A DNA stretch of 46,237 bases from Clostridiales bacterium. GTDB taxonomy: Bacteria; Bacillota; Clostridia; Oscillospirales; CAG-272. Below the pieces are notes generated by a model. The model saw only the letters and a list, made by a program, of their open reading frames with translations, was not told the origin of the DNA and ran no database searches. Shown here in pieces: positions 17,138 to 26,164 of this stretch. Positions within the stretch are counted from its first letter, which is position 1, and each line of letters opens with the position of its first letter. The stretch lies in assembly GCA_022791685.1 (NCBI GenBank), contig JAAVZO010000019.1, forward strand, positions 1 to 46,237. Direction: 5' to 3'. The position numbers and the translations under genes are program-made.

Positions 17138-17815
17138 ATGAAAAAGTGTACGATAGGTTTATTTTCTAAAATCGTCACCATTTCTCTGATAGTGTTATTT
17201 TTAGTTCCGATGACAGGATTCGCGTTTTATATGGCGGTATTCAATGCGGATATTTCATCCGATGACCGGTTGATATTTATAGCTGAGGTCGTTGTATTTG
17301 GCGGGCTTGCTGCGTTTGCCGCCTACCGTATATTTTATTTAGGGCTCGTATGGGTGGAATATGATAACGATAAGGTGATTTTCCATTATTCGAAAAATGA
17401 GCTGTACGAGTTTAGTTGGTCGGATATTCCGGGAAGTCGGATAGGAGTCGTGCCGTCGAACGGCGGATATGTTTTCAGCATAAATGGCAGCGGCAAAAAG
17501 AGGGATATCCCGCTCAACAGAATGTCAAAGGGCTACAAGGATTTCGAGAATACGCTTAAAACAACAGGTGTATTGAAGCGTATCGGCGTTCTCAGTAAAG
17601 AGGAATGGAAGCAGAATGCTGAGCAGATATTAGACCAATTCCAGCGTTATTGTGAGGCGAACCCCGGTGCTGTCAGACCGAAGCCCGAAGACGACTGCAC
17701 GTTATGTCCAGCTTGTCAAGGAAAGGGGATACATTTTAAGAAGCTTCCGATAGTAAAGCTTGACGTTGGCAAGGTATGCAAAACCTGCGGCGGTTCCGGG
17801 TATATTAAGAAATAG
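17138..17815 (+). CDS. Two-TM membrane protein with CxxCxGxG zinc-finger tail
   Basis: I prefer the ATG at 17138 (MKKCTIG). The frame is also open from ATG 17084, directly after the galactosidase stop, but that extension would encode a perfect hairpin. Neither start has a clear ribosome site. From 17138 the protein has 225 residues: two helices (about 10-30 and 43-66), a beta-rich middle resembling bacterial PH-like domains, then a tail with CPACQGKG and CKTCGGSG. These are two DnaJ-type CxxCxGxG half-sites separated by ~18 residues, suitable for one zinc ion. Such tails bind unfolded protein or RNA in other families. The function here is unknown, and the family is not recognised. Confidence 0.7.
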   Translation: MKKCTIGLFSKIVTISLIVLFLVPMTGFAFYMAVFNADISSDDRLIFIAEVVVFGGLAAFAAYRIFYLGLVWVEYDNDKVIFHYSKNELYEFSWSDIPGSRIGVVPSNGGYVFSINGSGKKRDIPLNRMSKGYKDFENTLKTTGVLKRIGVLSKEEWKQNAEQILDQFQRYCEANPGAVRPKPEDDCTLCPACQGKGIHFKKLPIVKLDVGKVCKTCGGSGYIKK

Positions 17816-17817
17816 AA

Positions 17818-17858
17818 ATACATCCCCTCGACTGTATTTAAAGTTGAGGGGATGTATT
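17818..17858. terminator. Bidirectional terminator
   Basis: A 15-bp stem, ATACATCCCCTCGAC with GTTGAGGGGATGTAT, lies between convergent genes. On the plus strand it is followed by TCTTATTTCATTTTTT, and on the minus strand by a TATTTCTATT flank. Confidence 0.85.
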
Positions 17859-17859
17859 C

Positions 17860-20178
17860 TTATTTCATTTTTTCGTTGTAGTAAATATCTACGCGGCTGC
17901 TGATATACTTTATTACATCATCAATTGTAACGTCATCGCGTGCTACATATGCGTTGAGTTCCTCAAATATAATATCGAGAATTTTCGTATTTATCGGCGG
18001 CTCGGCGCGGGCGGAGCTGATGATATCATAGAACTGTGCTATCTCCTCATCGGTAGAATATACGTATACGTAATCTCCCAGCATTTGCTTCAGTTCTTCA
18101 AGCTCTTGCTCGTTTGGCTCTTCTTTACGTGAGATTCGAGCTCTATCGCCAATGAAGTGATGTCGCGAAATATTATCGATATAAGCATCGAGCAGATCGG
18201 TTGTTATAAGCGGAATGTCGTATGATATATATTTTATATATTTTTCACTGATAAGCAGCTTCAAAAAATCAAATGCAATATCTTTATATTCACAGCTTTC
18301 CGACACTGTGTATACGTAGCTTGGACTTAAAACGAATCCACTTCCGTCACGGTCTGGGTATCCTATTATTGTTAGATCGTCAATGTTTGACATTGCTCTT
18401 GCTCTGGAATAGGTCAGCGGAGTAAATTTTTGCTGAGTAAGCAGGTCGATTCCTTCGCGCATTGAGGCAAACGCGTCGCTTCCCTCAACTTCAATATCGT
18501 TTTTCCAGAACTCGCCGGCACAATCCCGACGATACATTTCGCAGTATCGTCTGAATAATGATGTATCGAAATTGGTTTTTCCGGTGTCGTAGTCGATGAA
18601 TTCTTCGAGTGAATACTCAATGAGTGTTTTAAAATTTAACCATCTCATCAGACGTTGATTTTCGTCAAGCGACTCTAATTTATCAAGCGTACTTTCGAGC
18701 GTCAGCTTATTTGGAAATTCAGACGCACTTCCAAACATGACGTTTATATCAGATCTTATCGGCAAATATGGAAGCTCATTTTTACCGGATTTGACATTTT
18801 TTCGCTCAAACGATTCGGTTATACAATCGAGCAGCTGGTTTTTATCCCAGCCATCAGCTTCCATCAACGAATATAGGTCGCAGAATGTGCCCTTTTCGGC
18901 ATAATTTTCGATATTGCCGATATCTAAATAGGAGGTGTAGGCTACAAATATATCTGGAGCTTTTCCACTTACGATATCGAGCTCGAGGTGTTTTACAATT
19001 GCTTCATTGTCCGGCACCGGGCTGTTTTCGACCATGTCGTCGTATAGTATAATGTCAAGGTGATATTCTTCACTTGCACGGTTGAAATTGGCAACTGCGT
19101 GAGCAACAGTCTGATCAATAAATCCAAACATAGCGACAGTTATATGTTTTTTCTCGACTATATCCTCCGGTTTGATCATAGTCAATTGCAGCAGCATGAC
19201 TCGATTGTCATAAGTATCGTACATTGTTATATAATAGCACTGCGGAGATACAGAAACAATACTGGTTATAAAACCAGATAGGTCGGAGGCTAAGAAATCG
19301 CACAGAAGCGTCGACTCGATTTCGCCCGATTCGGTTATAGTGAAGCCGTAAATTCCGTCGTTGTATAGTGCACCGCCGAAATCATATCCGTTTAGCGCGA
19401 ATACTTTCATCGTCTTGAAATCAGCGTCATTCAGGCGCAGCTCGTTCAGTTTTCCGGCTTCAAAATCTACGATGGCAGGGGTATTGGTGCCGTTTTTCGA
19501 GTAGAATACGATTATTCCCTTGTCGGTAAGCGACGCTGAGCTTATCTCATACCGCGACTCTACCAGCGAATATGTATCGTCATTTGCGATACGTACAACG
19601 CCAGTGTTTGATACGATGTACAATATTCCATCGCTTTTGCAGACTGCCTGTATATAAAATCCGCCGACTCCGCTTAAAAGATCAACTTTGAATTTAGAAA
19701 GGTCGAGTCCGAATATCTTTTCACAGTCGTAGCTTTTGATTTCTTTGCCATCAGCATTGCAGCATGAAATTACCATCTTTGTATAGCAATTGTCAGAGAA
19801 AATACCCTTTGTGATATACTTTTCACCAGAATCTGCATAATAATATGACAGTATTGCCCAGCCATCTTTATCAAATGAAGCACTATATTCATTAACAATG
19901 ATTTCTCCGGTATAGCTGTCGATTTCAGCATATAAATTCTTTTCTTCCTCCCAAGGTGCGTCCGGATTGAGTTTTGAATATCCGTCGATAACAGCCTTAC
20001 CATTTTTAGCTTTAAGCGTAAATGATAACATATTGAAATCATCCGGAAGTTTAACCTCTTCAACTCGAAATATAGTCGAAATTTCGCTCGGTGCAGGCTC
20101 GGTGTCGTTGTCGCAGGCGCATAACAGCAGTGCCACGATAAGCGCGGCGAGGAATATGATAAGGCGTGTGTGTTTCAT
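17860..20178 (-). CDS. Large lipoprotein: sensor-like N-terminal region fused to a solute-binding domain
   Basis: The start is placed at 20178 (MKHTRLIIF) because GAGGAG lies eight bases upstream; the frame is open 50 codons further but without a site. 772 residues. The signal peptide ends LLCAC with Cys22 as the lipid site. Residues about 30-345 form short repeating beta segments (YTGEIIVNE, GGFYIQAV, DGILYIVSNTGVV), like a propeller. From about 350 (KKHITVAMFG) a type-1 solute-binding domain begins, with FNRASEEYHLDIILYD, SGKAPDIFVA, CDLYSLMEADG and FDFLKLLISEKY. No transporter is adjacent. It may couple ligand binding to another extracellular interaction (inference). Confidence 0.75.
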   Translation of the reverse strand: MKHTRLIIFLAALIVALLLCACDNDTEPAPSEISTIFRVEEVKLPDDFNMLSFTLKAKNGKAVIDGYSKLNPDAPWEEEKNLYAEIDSYTGEIIVNEYSASFDKDGWAILSYYYADSGEKYITKGIFSDNCYTKMVISCCNADGKEIKSYDCEKIFGLDLSKFKVDLLSGVGGFYIQAVCKSDGILYIVSNTGVVRIANDDTYSLVESRYEISSASLTDKGIIVFYSKNGTNTPAIVDFEAGKLNELRLNDADFKTMKVFALNGYDFGGALYNDGIYGFTITESGEIESTLLCDFLASDLSGFITSIVSVSPQCYYITMYDTYDNRVMLLQLTMIKPEDIVEKKHITVAMFGFIDQTVAHAVANFNRASEEYHLDIILYDDMVENSPVPDNEAIVKHLELDIVSGKAPDIFVAYTSYLDIGNIENYAEKGTFCDLYSLMEADGWDKNQLLDCITESFERKNVKSGKNELPYLPIRSDINVMFGSASEFPNKLTLESTLDKLESLDENQRLMRWLNFKTLIEYSLEEFIDYDTGKTNFDTSLFRRYCEMYRRDCAGEFWKNDIEVEGSDAFASMREGIDLLTQQKFTPLTYSRARAMSNIDDLTIIGYPDRDGSGFVLSPSYVYTVSESCEYKDIAFDFLKLLISEKYIKYISYDIPLITTDLLDAYIDNISRHHFIGDRARISRKEEPNEQELEELKQMLGDYVYVYSTDEEIAQFYDIISSARAEPPINTKILDIIFEELNAYVARDDVTIDDVIKYISSRVDIYYNEKMK

Positions 20179-20280
20179 AGTGAGTCTCCTCAGAATAAAT
20201 ATTGTTTGTATATATATTCGTTTGAAAAAGTGAATATATAGCGAAATAAATGTAAATGAATTATTAACTTTCACTGGTGC

Positions 20281-20298
20281 GTCTATACTTGCATAGAC
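20281..20298 (+). other. Short hairpin before the DUF3343 gene
   Basis: GTCTAT-acttgc-ATAGAC makes a 6-bp perfect stem, 8 bp ahead of the strong ribosome site AAAGGGAGG. No clear promoter can be identified in the 140-bp gap between the divergent genes. Confidence 0.35.
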
Positions 20299-20318
20299 TG
20301 GCAAAGGGAGGTGTGATA

Positions 20319-20546
20319 ATGATGGCACACAATACCAACTGTACTATTGGAGTTAAGTCAATAACGTATGCTATGAAGGCACAGCAGAGATTGTCGGAGG
20401 CTGGGATATATTCATCGGTGATACGTCTGAGTCCGAACCAGAGCCCTAACGGCTGCACGAATGGACTTGCGGTCGACTGCCGAGAGGTGCAGAAAGCGTC
20501 CGGAATACTGAATATTTTCGGGATCAACCATTCTATACTAAATTAG
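20319..20546 (+). CDS. DUF3343 protein, putative Se/S carrier-like
   Basis: 75 residues from ATG 20319, set by AAAGGGAGG eight bases upstream (a second ATG follows at once). The pattern is that of PF11823: CTIGVKSITYAMKAQQRL at the N-terminus, then IRLSPNQSPNGCTNGLAVDC with Cys45 and Cys54, ending in an Ile-rich strand. DUF3343 proteins are small, often sit beside class-V aminotransferases of the cysteine-desulfurase type, and have been proposed as sulfur or selenium carriers. Here the desulfurase gene begins 41 bp downstream with its own ribosome site, so the two are surely co-transcribed. The chemistry is inferred from family context only. Confidence 0.85.
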   Translation: MMAHNTNCTIGVKSITYAMKAQQRLSEAGIYSSVIRLSPNQSPNGCTNGLAVDCREVQKASGILNIFGINHSILN

Positions 20547-20587
20547 TTCATAATGCTTAATAAGTGTTATGTTTATAAGGAGCTGCC

Positions 20588-21739
20588 GTGATATATTTTG
20601 ATAACGCCGCAACCACGTATCCGAAGCCGGACGCGGTGTACGACCGTGTCTCGGTCGCGATGCGCGAGTATTGCGGCAACCCGGGTCGAAGCTCACATCG
20701 GCTGTCGATGCTCGCTGAGCGAGAGGTTTTTGCCTGCCGTGTGGCTGCCGCAGAGATGTTTTCAGCATTGCCTGAAAATGTGATTTTCACCTACAACACA
20801 ACCTACGCGCTGAATATGGCGATGAAATGTGCTTACACGTCCGGCGCGATTTTGATAAGCGATCTTGAGCATAACTCGGTAAGGAGACCGGCGGTCGCAT
20901 TGAGCCGTGAAGTTCTGATATTTGATTCACACATTGAAATGACTGATAAAGCAGAGCGAACGGCTGCTATTATAGCTTCGATAAAGGAGCGGCTGTCACA
21001 CATTTCGTCCGACACGCGGGTAATGCTTGTATGCACCGCTGCGTCGAATGTCTGCGGTGTGACTATGCCGATACGCGAAATCGGACAATTTTGCCACGAA
21101 AATGGTATATTCTTTATCGTCGACGGCGCACAAGCGGGCGGCATGATCGACCTCAATTTAGCCCGCGACAATATCGACGTACTATGTCTTCCCGGACATA
21201 AAGGATTATACGGTCCGCAGGGTTCGGGTATGATGATACTTGGCGATAAGATGGGCGTGCTGCCGCGTACGTTTATCGAGGGTGGAAATGGAGTAAACTC
21301 GCTCGATGTTTCTATGCCAGAAATATCGCCTGAGCGGTATGAGGGCGGCACACTTGCGGTTCAGACTATCGCCGGACTGCGTGCCGGACTTGAATTCGTA
21401 CGTGCGCGCGGAGCTGCAAATCTGCGTGCGCACGAGGAAGCGCTTGCATCGCGATTCGCTGGAAAGCTTAAAAATAAGCTCGGCGGACGAGTGAAATTTT
21501 ACGCTGATGATCACCGCGGGGGAATCGTGCTTTTCAATATTTCAGGCTATTCCTCGAACGATGTGGCGGCGTATCTTGACGAATACGATGTATGCGTCCG
21601 CAGTGGATTCCACTGCTCGCCGCTCGCGCACAATCGTCTGTCGACCGGCAATTCGGGCGCAGTACGGGTAAGCTTCGGTGCATTCAATACGACGGATGAA
21701 GTCGATGAAGTTGTTGAGCTGCTTACTAAGGTGAAATAA
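20588..21739 (+). CDS. Cysteine desulfurase family protein (class-V aminotransferase)
   Basis: 383 residues starting with GTG (AAGGAG six bases upstream). The N-terminus YFDNAATTYPKP is diagnostic of the family. The PLP-binding lysine is K205 (LPGHKGLYGPQG), with the cofactor Asp in FIVDGAQAGG. The persulfide Cys is probably C343 (RSGFHCSPLAH). It resembles the TIGR01977 group rather than housekeeping IscS or SufS: no iron-sulfur scaffold genes accompany it. It would remove sulfur (or selenium) from cysteine (selenocysteine) and hand it to a partner, perhaps the DUF3343 protein just upstream. Confidence 0.88.
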   Translation: MIYFDNAATTYPKPDAVYDRVSVAMREYCGNPGRSSHRLSMLAEREVFACRVAAAEMFSALPENVIFTYNTTYALNMAMKCAYTSGAILISDLEHNSVRRPAVALSREVLIFDSHIEMTDKAERTAAIIASIKERLSHISSDTRVMLVCTAASNVCGVTMPIREIGQFCHENGIFFIVDGAQAGGMIDLNLARDNIDVLCLPGHKGLYGPQGSGMMILGDKMGVLPRTFIEGGNGVNSLDVSMPEISPERYEGGTLAVQTIAGLRAGLEFVRARGAANLRAHEEALASRFAGKLKNKLGGRVKFYADDHRGGIVLFNISGYSSNDVAAYLDEYDVCVRSGFHCSPLAHNRLSTGNSGAVRVSFGAFNTTDEVDEVVELLTKVK

Positions 21740-21741
21740 AA

Positions 21742-21775
21742 ATCGGGGGCTGATTTTCAGCTCCCGATAAATTTT
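21742..21775. terminator. Bidirectional terminator
   Basis: A 12-bp stem, ATCGGGGGCTGA with TCAGCTCCCGAT (one mismatch), is followed by AAATTTTATTT. The convergent XRE gene ends against it. Confidence 0.75.
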
Positions 21776-22838
21776 ATTTGTTGAATAGTGATTGAAATTC
21801 TGAGTCGTCGCGGATAAAATCGTAGCATTTATAGCCCAGTTCGCGTCGTATCAGCTCGGCATCGCTCGAATCGTAATTTTTCGTGTTTTTGGATTTATTA
21901 TTCGTACAGCTGTCGATAAATACGCTTGTGTAATTGATATCGCCGTCCGGCTGGTTGTCGTAAGCTTTGGCGTGGAAAATTGCGAGCTTCAACTGTTTTA
22001 TTGTATTTTCGCGGTCGAGTTTTTCGGCATATGCGTGTGCAAGTAAAAGATGAATGTTTTCAATATGAACATGGAGGAAAAGATAGTTACCGTCCGGAAT
22101 AAACAACTTTGCTATCTCGGTTATCGTTTCGAGCGCCTTAATTTTATCTTCAGTGCTGCGGTAGTCCATATACGCGGCATTGATTATAAATTGATCGAAT
22201 AAAATATATATCAAGCGCTGCGTCGATTCACGTCTCTTTTCGGGGTCATCGTATACGTTAGGTAGGAGCATTTCACGAGATACGTGAATGGTAGTAGTTT
22301 GCATTGCGTTCTTTACTGCGTTTTCCTCGTCATGTAAAGCTGAATACGAAAATACCAGTATCTGACGCGCGCTTGAGCGGATATCATCATCGGTGCAGTC
22401 ACGCAATATTCGCTCGCATATTGAAGCAACTTCATGCAGCATATTTTCACGCTTTGATTTATCGCATATATTTATTGCAGTAAAATACAATACCGATGAA
22501 AGCTGATAACAGCAGTTAAAGTTTTGTGGATATTTCGAGACAGCTTCACGCCAAAGTTCAATTGCTTCAGCGGTTCTGCCTTTATTCAGCAGTTCGAGCG
22601 ACTTTGCTTGATACGTGTCTATATCCTTCGCTTCTCGCTCGCTGTCAAAGTCGAACAGCGTGTCGGGTGTAACATGGAAGAAATTTGCCAGTGGTACTAT
22701 CATTGTGATGTCAGGCAGCGTGATGTTATTCTCCCACTTCGACACCGCCTGCGTGCTGATACTAAGATACTCGGCGAGCTGCTCCTGCGTTATATCCTCG
22801 CGGCGGCGCAGTTCGCGGATTTTTTCACCTATAGTCAT
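21774..22838 (-). CDS. XRE-family regulator with TPR-like C-terminal domain
   Basis: 354 residues. Residues 1-60 are a classic Cro/CI helix-turn-helix: IGEKIRELRRREDITQEQLAEYLSISTQAVSKWE. The rest is helical with repeats of the TPR type (AIELWREAVSKYPQNFNCCYQLSSVLY and others), as in regulators that bind peptides or sense cell state. The start is preceded by GGGGAG, which is part of an inverted repeat. Its own promoter (22887-22915) and a 14-bp palindrome just downstream of the start point suggest self-regulation. The targets are unknown; the adjacent GH106-like gene is a candidate only by position. Confidence 0.88.
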   Translation of the reverse strand: MTIGEKIRELRRREDITQEQLAEYLSISTQAVSKWENNITLPDITMIVPLANFFHVTPDTLFDFDSEREAKDIDTYQAKSLELLNKGRTAEAIELWREAVSKYPQNFNCCYQLSSVLYFTAINICDKSKRENMLHEVASICERILRDCTDDDIRSSARQILVFSYSALHDEENAVKNAMQTTTIHVSREMLLPNVYDDPEKRRESTQRLIYILFDQFIINAAYMDYRSTEDKIKALETITEIAKLFIPDGNYLFLHVHIENIHLLLAHAYAEKLDRENTIKQLKLAIFHAKAYDNQPDGDINYTSVFIDSCTNNKSKNTKNYDSSDAELIRRELGYKCYDFIRDDSEFQSLFNK

Positions 22839-22846
22839 AAAAACTC

Positions 22847-22910
22847 CCCATTTCTGTGATTTAATCGTCGACGATTTGTTGACTATAGTATATCACAAAT
22901 AGGGGAGTTT
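22847..22910 (-). promoter_or_regulatory. Inverted repeat spanning the XRE leader and ribosome site
   Basis: The arms AAACTCCCC and GGGGAGTTT lie ~45 bp apart and continue into an imperfect ATTT/GTGAT match. The right arm in transcript order contains the ribosome site and five U residues before the ATG. In a read-through transcript this pairs into a terminator-like hairpin hiding the site. Transcripts from the gene's own promoter start inside and lack the first arm. At the centre is the palindrome AATCGTCGACGATT (22863-22876). Confidence 0.6.
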
Positions 22911-22915
22911 TTCAA
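22887..22915 (-). promoter_or_regulatory. Sigma-A promoter of the XRE gene
   Basis: On the minus strand, TTGAAA (22915-22910) and TATACT (22892-22887) with a 17-bp spacer. The 14-bp palindrome lies just downstream of the expected start point. Confidence 0.7.
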
Positions 22916-22949
22916 TAACCGTGTGAGTTAATTATTCTCGCTTACAGGT

Positions 22950-25900
22950 TTACTGGTACATTTCGATAATCGGGCTCGCGAGTATACCCATGTCTCTCAG
23001 GCGATACTCGTAGCACCACTTCTCGCCGCCGGTACGCCAGATACCCGGTCCTGCCCAACGCTCCTTGACGTTTGCATTGTGCAGCGCGCCGAATGCGTTG
23101 AAGCGTGTTCCGAACAGCTTGAATGTTATCGTATGCTTACCAGCTTTTACTTTGCCGAGATTCAGGCGGTACGGGTCAAATGCGATCTGTCCAACGTCCT
23201 TGCCGTCGAGCGATACCTTGACGAGTGCGCCGCGATATTCCGATACCTTAGCGATGAGCTCGCAGTCTGGAGTCTCGATCTCCTCTGTATACTCGATATT
23301 TCCAGTATAGAAGGGCAGATTTTGTGCCGTCACGGTCGAATAGCCAAGCTTCTTAGGAAGCTCGCAGATAGTCTTCTCGCATCCAGCTACTCTTACACCG
23401 AACTCGCCGAGCAGATAGCACCATTCAACCTTCGTGCGGATTCCAAGCGGTGTGCGGATAAGCAGCGTATTTTCACCCTTGACGATCTTCGGAAGAGCGA
23501 TCTTCTGTATTGATTCATCGACGAAATAGCCGTGTATGCCCTTTTCAGCAGTTACGCCGTTGAGTATTACCTCGCAGAGCGGCGCGTTTTCGATAGCAAG
23601 ATATGCGCCTTCATATTCGATTTCCGATTCGAACTTGACGCGCAGGTCTACAGTATGCGAGAGGACCTCCGGTGGCTCGACCCAAGGCTGAGCTCCGTTA
23701 TACGGCGGCAGCTTTGCAATGCTTGCAGCATTGTTCGAAAGGCGGAGTATTTCCTCTTCCGGCAGCCAATCGCCATCAGCGGTCAGCGATGCGGTATCGA
23801 CTCGGTATTCAGCCATATCGATAAGCATTGCGTTCGGCTCATCGAGCTTATAGTTGACGGTTTTACGCTCGTAGTAGCTTCCGACACTCTTTTTCGGTGC
23901 AGCAGCTTCGTACTTTATGGATGAATCGTAGGGGAGAAGCTTAAACAGCAGGCTGTCGTAGTTGTATACGTTTCTCTTGATTGTGGTAATGCCGTTGCTT
24001 ACACTGTAATCTGCTACACTGATTTCACCAGTGAGTGTATCGTAGAGCATAGGTGTGAATTCACCGGTAATCTTGATAGTGAGCGCTTCTGCGTCGTGAT
24101 ATCCGCTGAATGCGCCGCCTTGTGTGAGCGGTCTTCCATTACAGATGAATACCCAGTCGCAGTCATTATCATGACGATAGTTATAAATAAATCTATTAGC
24201 GATATTACCGCTTGCGTTGCGTATCTCAACACGTCTTACATCGGCAAGTGAATTTACAAGCGCGTCACGCGAGAACTGAATGCTTTCGCTTGCGTCGTAA
24301 AGCGACTTAGCCGCGTCGTTCGGAACAGCGTCGATATATTTCGGGCAGTCACCCATGAATATTATTTTACCGCCGGCTGCCTTGAACTTTTCGAGTACTT
24401 CGAGCGTTGAGCTGCGCATGGTTTCGATTGCCGGAACGACTACAGCTTTGTACTTCATCACGCCGACTGCTAACTCGCCGTCAGATGAACCGTTGTACTG
24501 CTCAGGAAGCAGACTTTCGCTGATGAAGTCGAAATCGAGCTGTGCGAACAGCAGCCAATCGATAACGCTGTTGAAGTTGCCTTCTAGCTGCGAGCGAATA
24601 CTTCCGGTATTTTCGGAAGGACCCCAATGCAGCCAGTAGCTCTCTACCGGATGGATAACTGCGATATCTACCTTTGGGCAGCCGCGGGTGAGTGCGGTAT
24701 TGAGACGTGCATAGTGATTTTCGATATACGGATATTCCTTATACCATGGGGACTGATAGAATATCGAAGCCGGATAGTCGCGCTTTGCCTCACCGTACAT
24801 CGACATCCACGACAGGTGAGGTACACGGACGGTTACGCCGAGTGCAGCCTGCCAGTCGCCCTGATGTTTGTGACCGCGGAAATCGAAATCCCAGTCTGTA
24901 ACGCCGTAAAGCTCAGAGAGCATACCTTCGCGTCCGTACTGGTGAACAGCAGACTGTGCCTGCTTTGCGGTCGAATACTCGTGATGGTCGCAGAGCATAT
25001 CAATGCCCGGGATCTGGAAATTGCGGTAGGAGCGCATAGCTTCACCTAACGCAGCGGTCTGGCTGTGCAGGCTTGATTCCTCCATCATATGACCGGTCAT
25101 AGATATGCCGTTATTCTTGCACCAATTTCCGCAATTGTCAGCAAATGCCTCAGTGAAGAGCTGGCAAACAAAATCGTGATAGAGATATCGCGGACGCGAG
25201 ATCTCGCCGTTCGCTTTCTCCCAGAAAAGCTCAGGGAGCGTATCCTCAATGCGGCTTCCATAGCGCTTTTCATACAATGAATCGAGTTCTGGAGTCCACG
25301 GCAGGATTACATCGGCAGTGCTCTTAGCGAATGCAAATGTGCCCTTGCGTGTAAACTGTGGCTCATCTGTGAAAATTGCTGGAACTACGCCGTTGAAGTC
25401 GTCGCCGACGGTTGCTTTGTACTTTTCGTGCGTGGTCTCGATAAATTTATCAATCGCATCCTTGGAGAGGGTGTCGACATAGGTCTGGTTATTGTACCAG
25501 CCAGCTTCGCCCGTAGTTTGGCAGTATGTAAACCATTTTGTGCCCTTCGCTTCCTCGTCAGGAGCGATCATGCGATATGATTCAAGCTCGCCAGCGTCGT
25601 TGAGTACAACGTCGTAAGCGTGGAAGAAGTAGGCTTCACCTAATTCGACGGCTTCTGCCTTAGGCTTCAAGTCAGCAACCATATCGTATAATGTTATGCG
25701 CAGGTAGCGCTGACGGTATTTCTTTGTTCTTGTTACAAGACCGCCCGCAGCGCCGGATGGCCAGCGGTCTTCGTCGTAAAGCCATGCGAGTGTGTGGGTG
25801 CGCTTAGCTTCTTCGGCGCAAACCTTGATAAGGCTCATGAATTCTTCGCTGAGATATGGAACGTCCATACCTGTACGAGAGTGGATATGATATCCGCCGA

Positions 25901-26054
25901 AGCCCATCTCTTTGAGATAGCCTATCTGGCGTTTGATAAGATCAGGAGTGACCTTGCAGTTCCACGACCAGAACGGTGCGCCGCGATATTCCTCAGTCGG
26001 ATTTTCGAACAGCGCTGTGTCAAGCGTGGGTGATTGATTCTTTTTATAGAGCAT
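22950..26054 (-). CDS. Glycoside hydrolase, GH106-like (alpha-L-rhamnosidase superfamily)
   Basis: 1034 residues with no signal peptide, so probably intracellular. The N-terminal signature YRGAPFWSWNCKVTPDLIKRQI followed by LKEMGFGGYHIHSR is typical of the PF17132 group. LYDEDRWPSGAAGG and AIFTDEPQF also mark the predicted TIM barrel (about 20-430). An all-beta C-terminal part includes a galactose-binding-like domain (about 760-1000). Known members cut alpha-L-rhamnosides of pectin or glycosides; many annotated relatives are uncharacterised, so the substrate is uncertain. It has a strong promoter and an AGGAGG site. It lies downstream of a solute-binding lipoprotein and an AraC regulator, which probably form one functional locus. 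Confidence 0.8.
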   Translation of the reverse strand: MLYKKNQSPTLDTALFENPTEEYRGAPFWSWNCKVTPDLIKRQIGYLKEMGFGGYHIHSRTGMDVPYLSEEFMSLIKVCAEEAKRTHTLAWLYDEDRWPSGAAGGLVTRTKKYRQRYLRITLYDMVADLKPKAEAVELGEAYFFHAYDVVLNDAGELESYRMIAPDEEAKGTKWFTYCQTTGEAGWYNNQTYVDTLSKDAIDKFIETTHEKYKATVGDDFNGVVPAIFTDEPQFTRKGTFAFAKSTADVILPWTPELDSLYEKRYGSRIEDTLPELFWEKANGEISRPRYLYHDFVCQLFTEAFADNCGNWCKNNGISMTGHMMEESSLHSQTAALGEAMRSYRNFQIPGIDMLCDHHEYSTAKQAQSAVHQYGREGMLSELYGVTDWDFDFRGHKHQGDWQAALGVTVRVPHLSWMSMYGEAKRDYPASIFYQSPWYKEYPYIENHYARLNTALTRGCPKVDIAVIHPVESYWLHWGPSENTGSIRSQLEGNFNSVIDWLLFAQLDFDFISESLLPEQYNGSSDGELAVGVMKYKAVVVPAIETMRSSTLEVLEKFKAAGGKIIFMGDCPKYIDAVPNDAAKSLYDASESIQFSRDALVNSLADVRRVEIRNASGNIANRFIYNYRHDNDCDWVFICNGRPLTQGGAFSGYHDAEALTIKITGEFTPMLYDTLTGEISVADYSVSNGITTIKRNVYNYDSLLFKLLPYDSSIKYEAAAPKKSVGSYYERKTVNYKLDEPNAMLIDMAEYRVDTASLTADGDWLPEEEILRLSNNAASIAKLPPYNGAQPWVEPPEVLSHTVDLRVKFESEIEYEGAYLAIENAPLCEVILNGVTAEKGIHGYFVDESIQKIALPKIVKGENTLLIRTPLGIRTKVEWCYLLGEFGVRVAGCEKTICELPKKLGYSTVTAQNLPFYTGNIEYTEEIETPDCELIAKVSEYRGALVKVSLDGKDVGQIAFDPYRLNLGKVKAGKHTITFKLFGTRFNAFGALHNANVKERWAGPGIWRTGGEKWCYEYRLRDMGILASPIIEMYQ

Positions 26055-26089
26055 AAAAACCTCCTGTGGTTATAAATATATGCTAATTT

Positions 26090-26118
26090 AATATACCATA
26101 TCAATTAGTGTTTGTCAA
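26090..26118 (-). promoter_or_regulatory. Sigma-A promoter of the GH106-like gene
   Basis: On the minus strand, TTGACA (26118-26113) and TATATT (26095-26090) with a 17-bp spacer. AGGAGG follows at 26065-26060. Confidence 0.8.
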
Positions 26119-26164
26119 GTTAAATCATGGAATTATTGTGATAAGACAAAAAAGTGGGTGCGGA

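Noticed and set aside
22911..22920. TTCAATAACC, similar to the end of the inverted-repeat family
   Set aside because: Only ten bases match; neither the internal part nor the second end is present.
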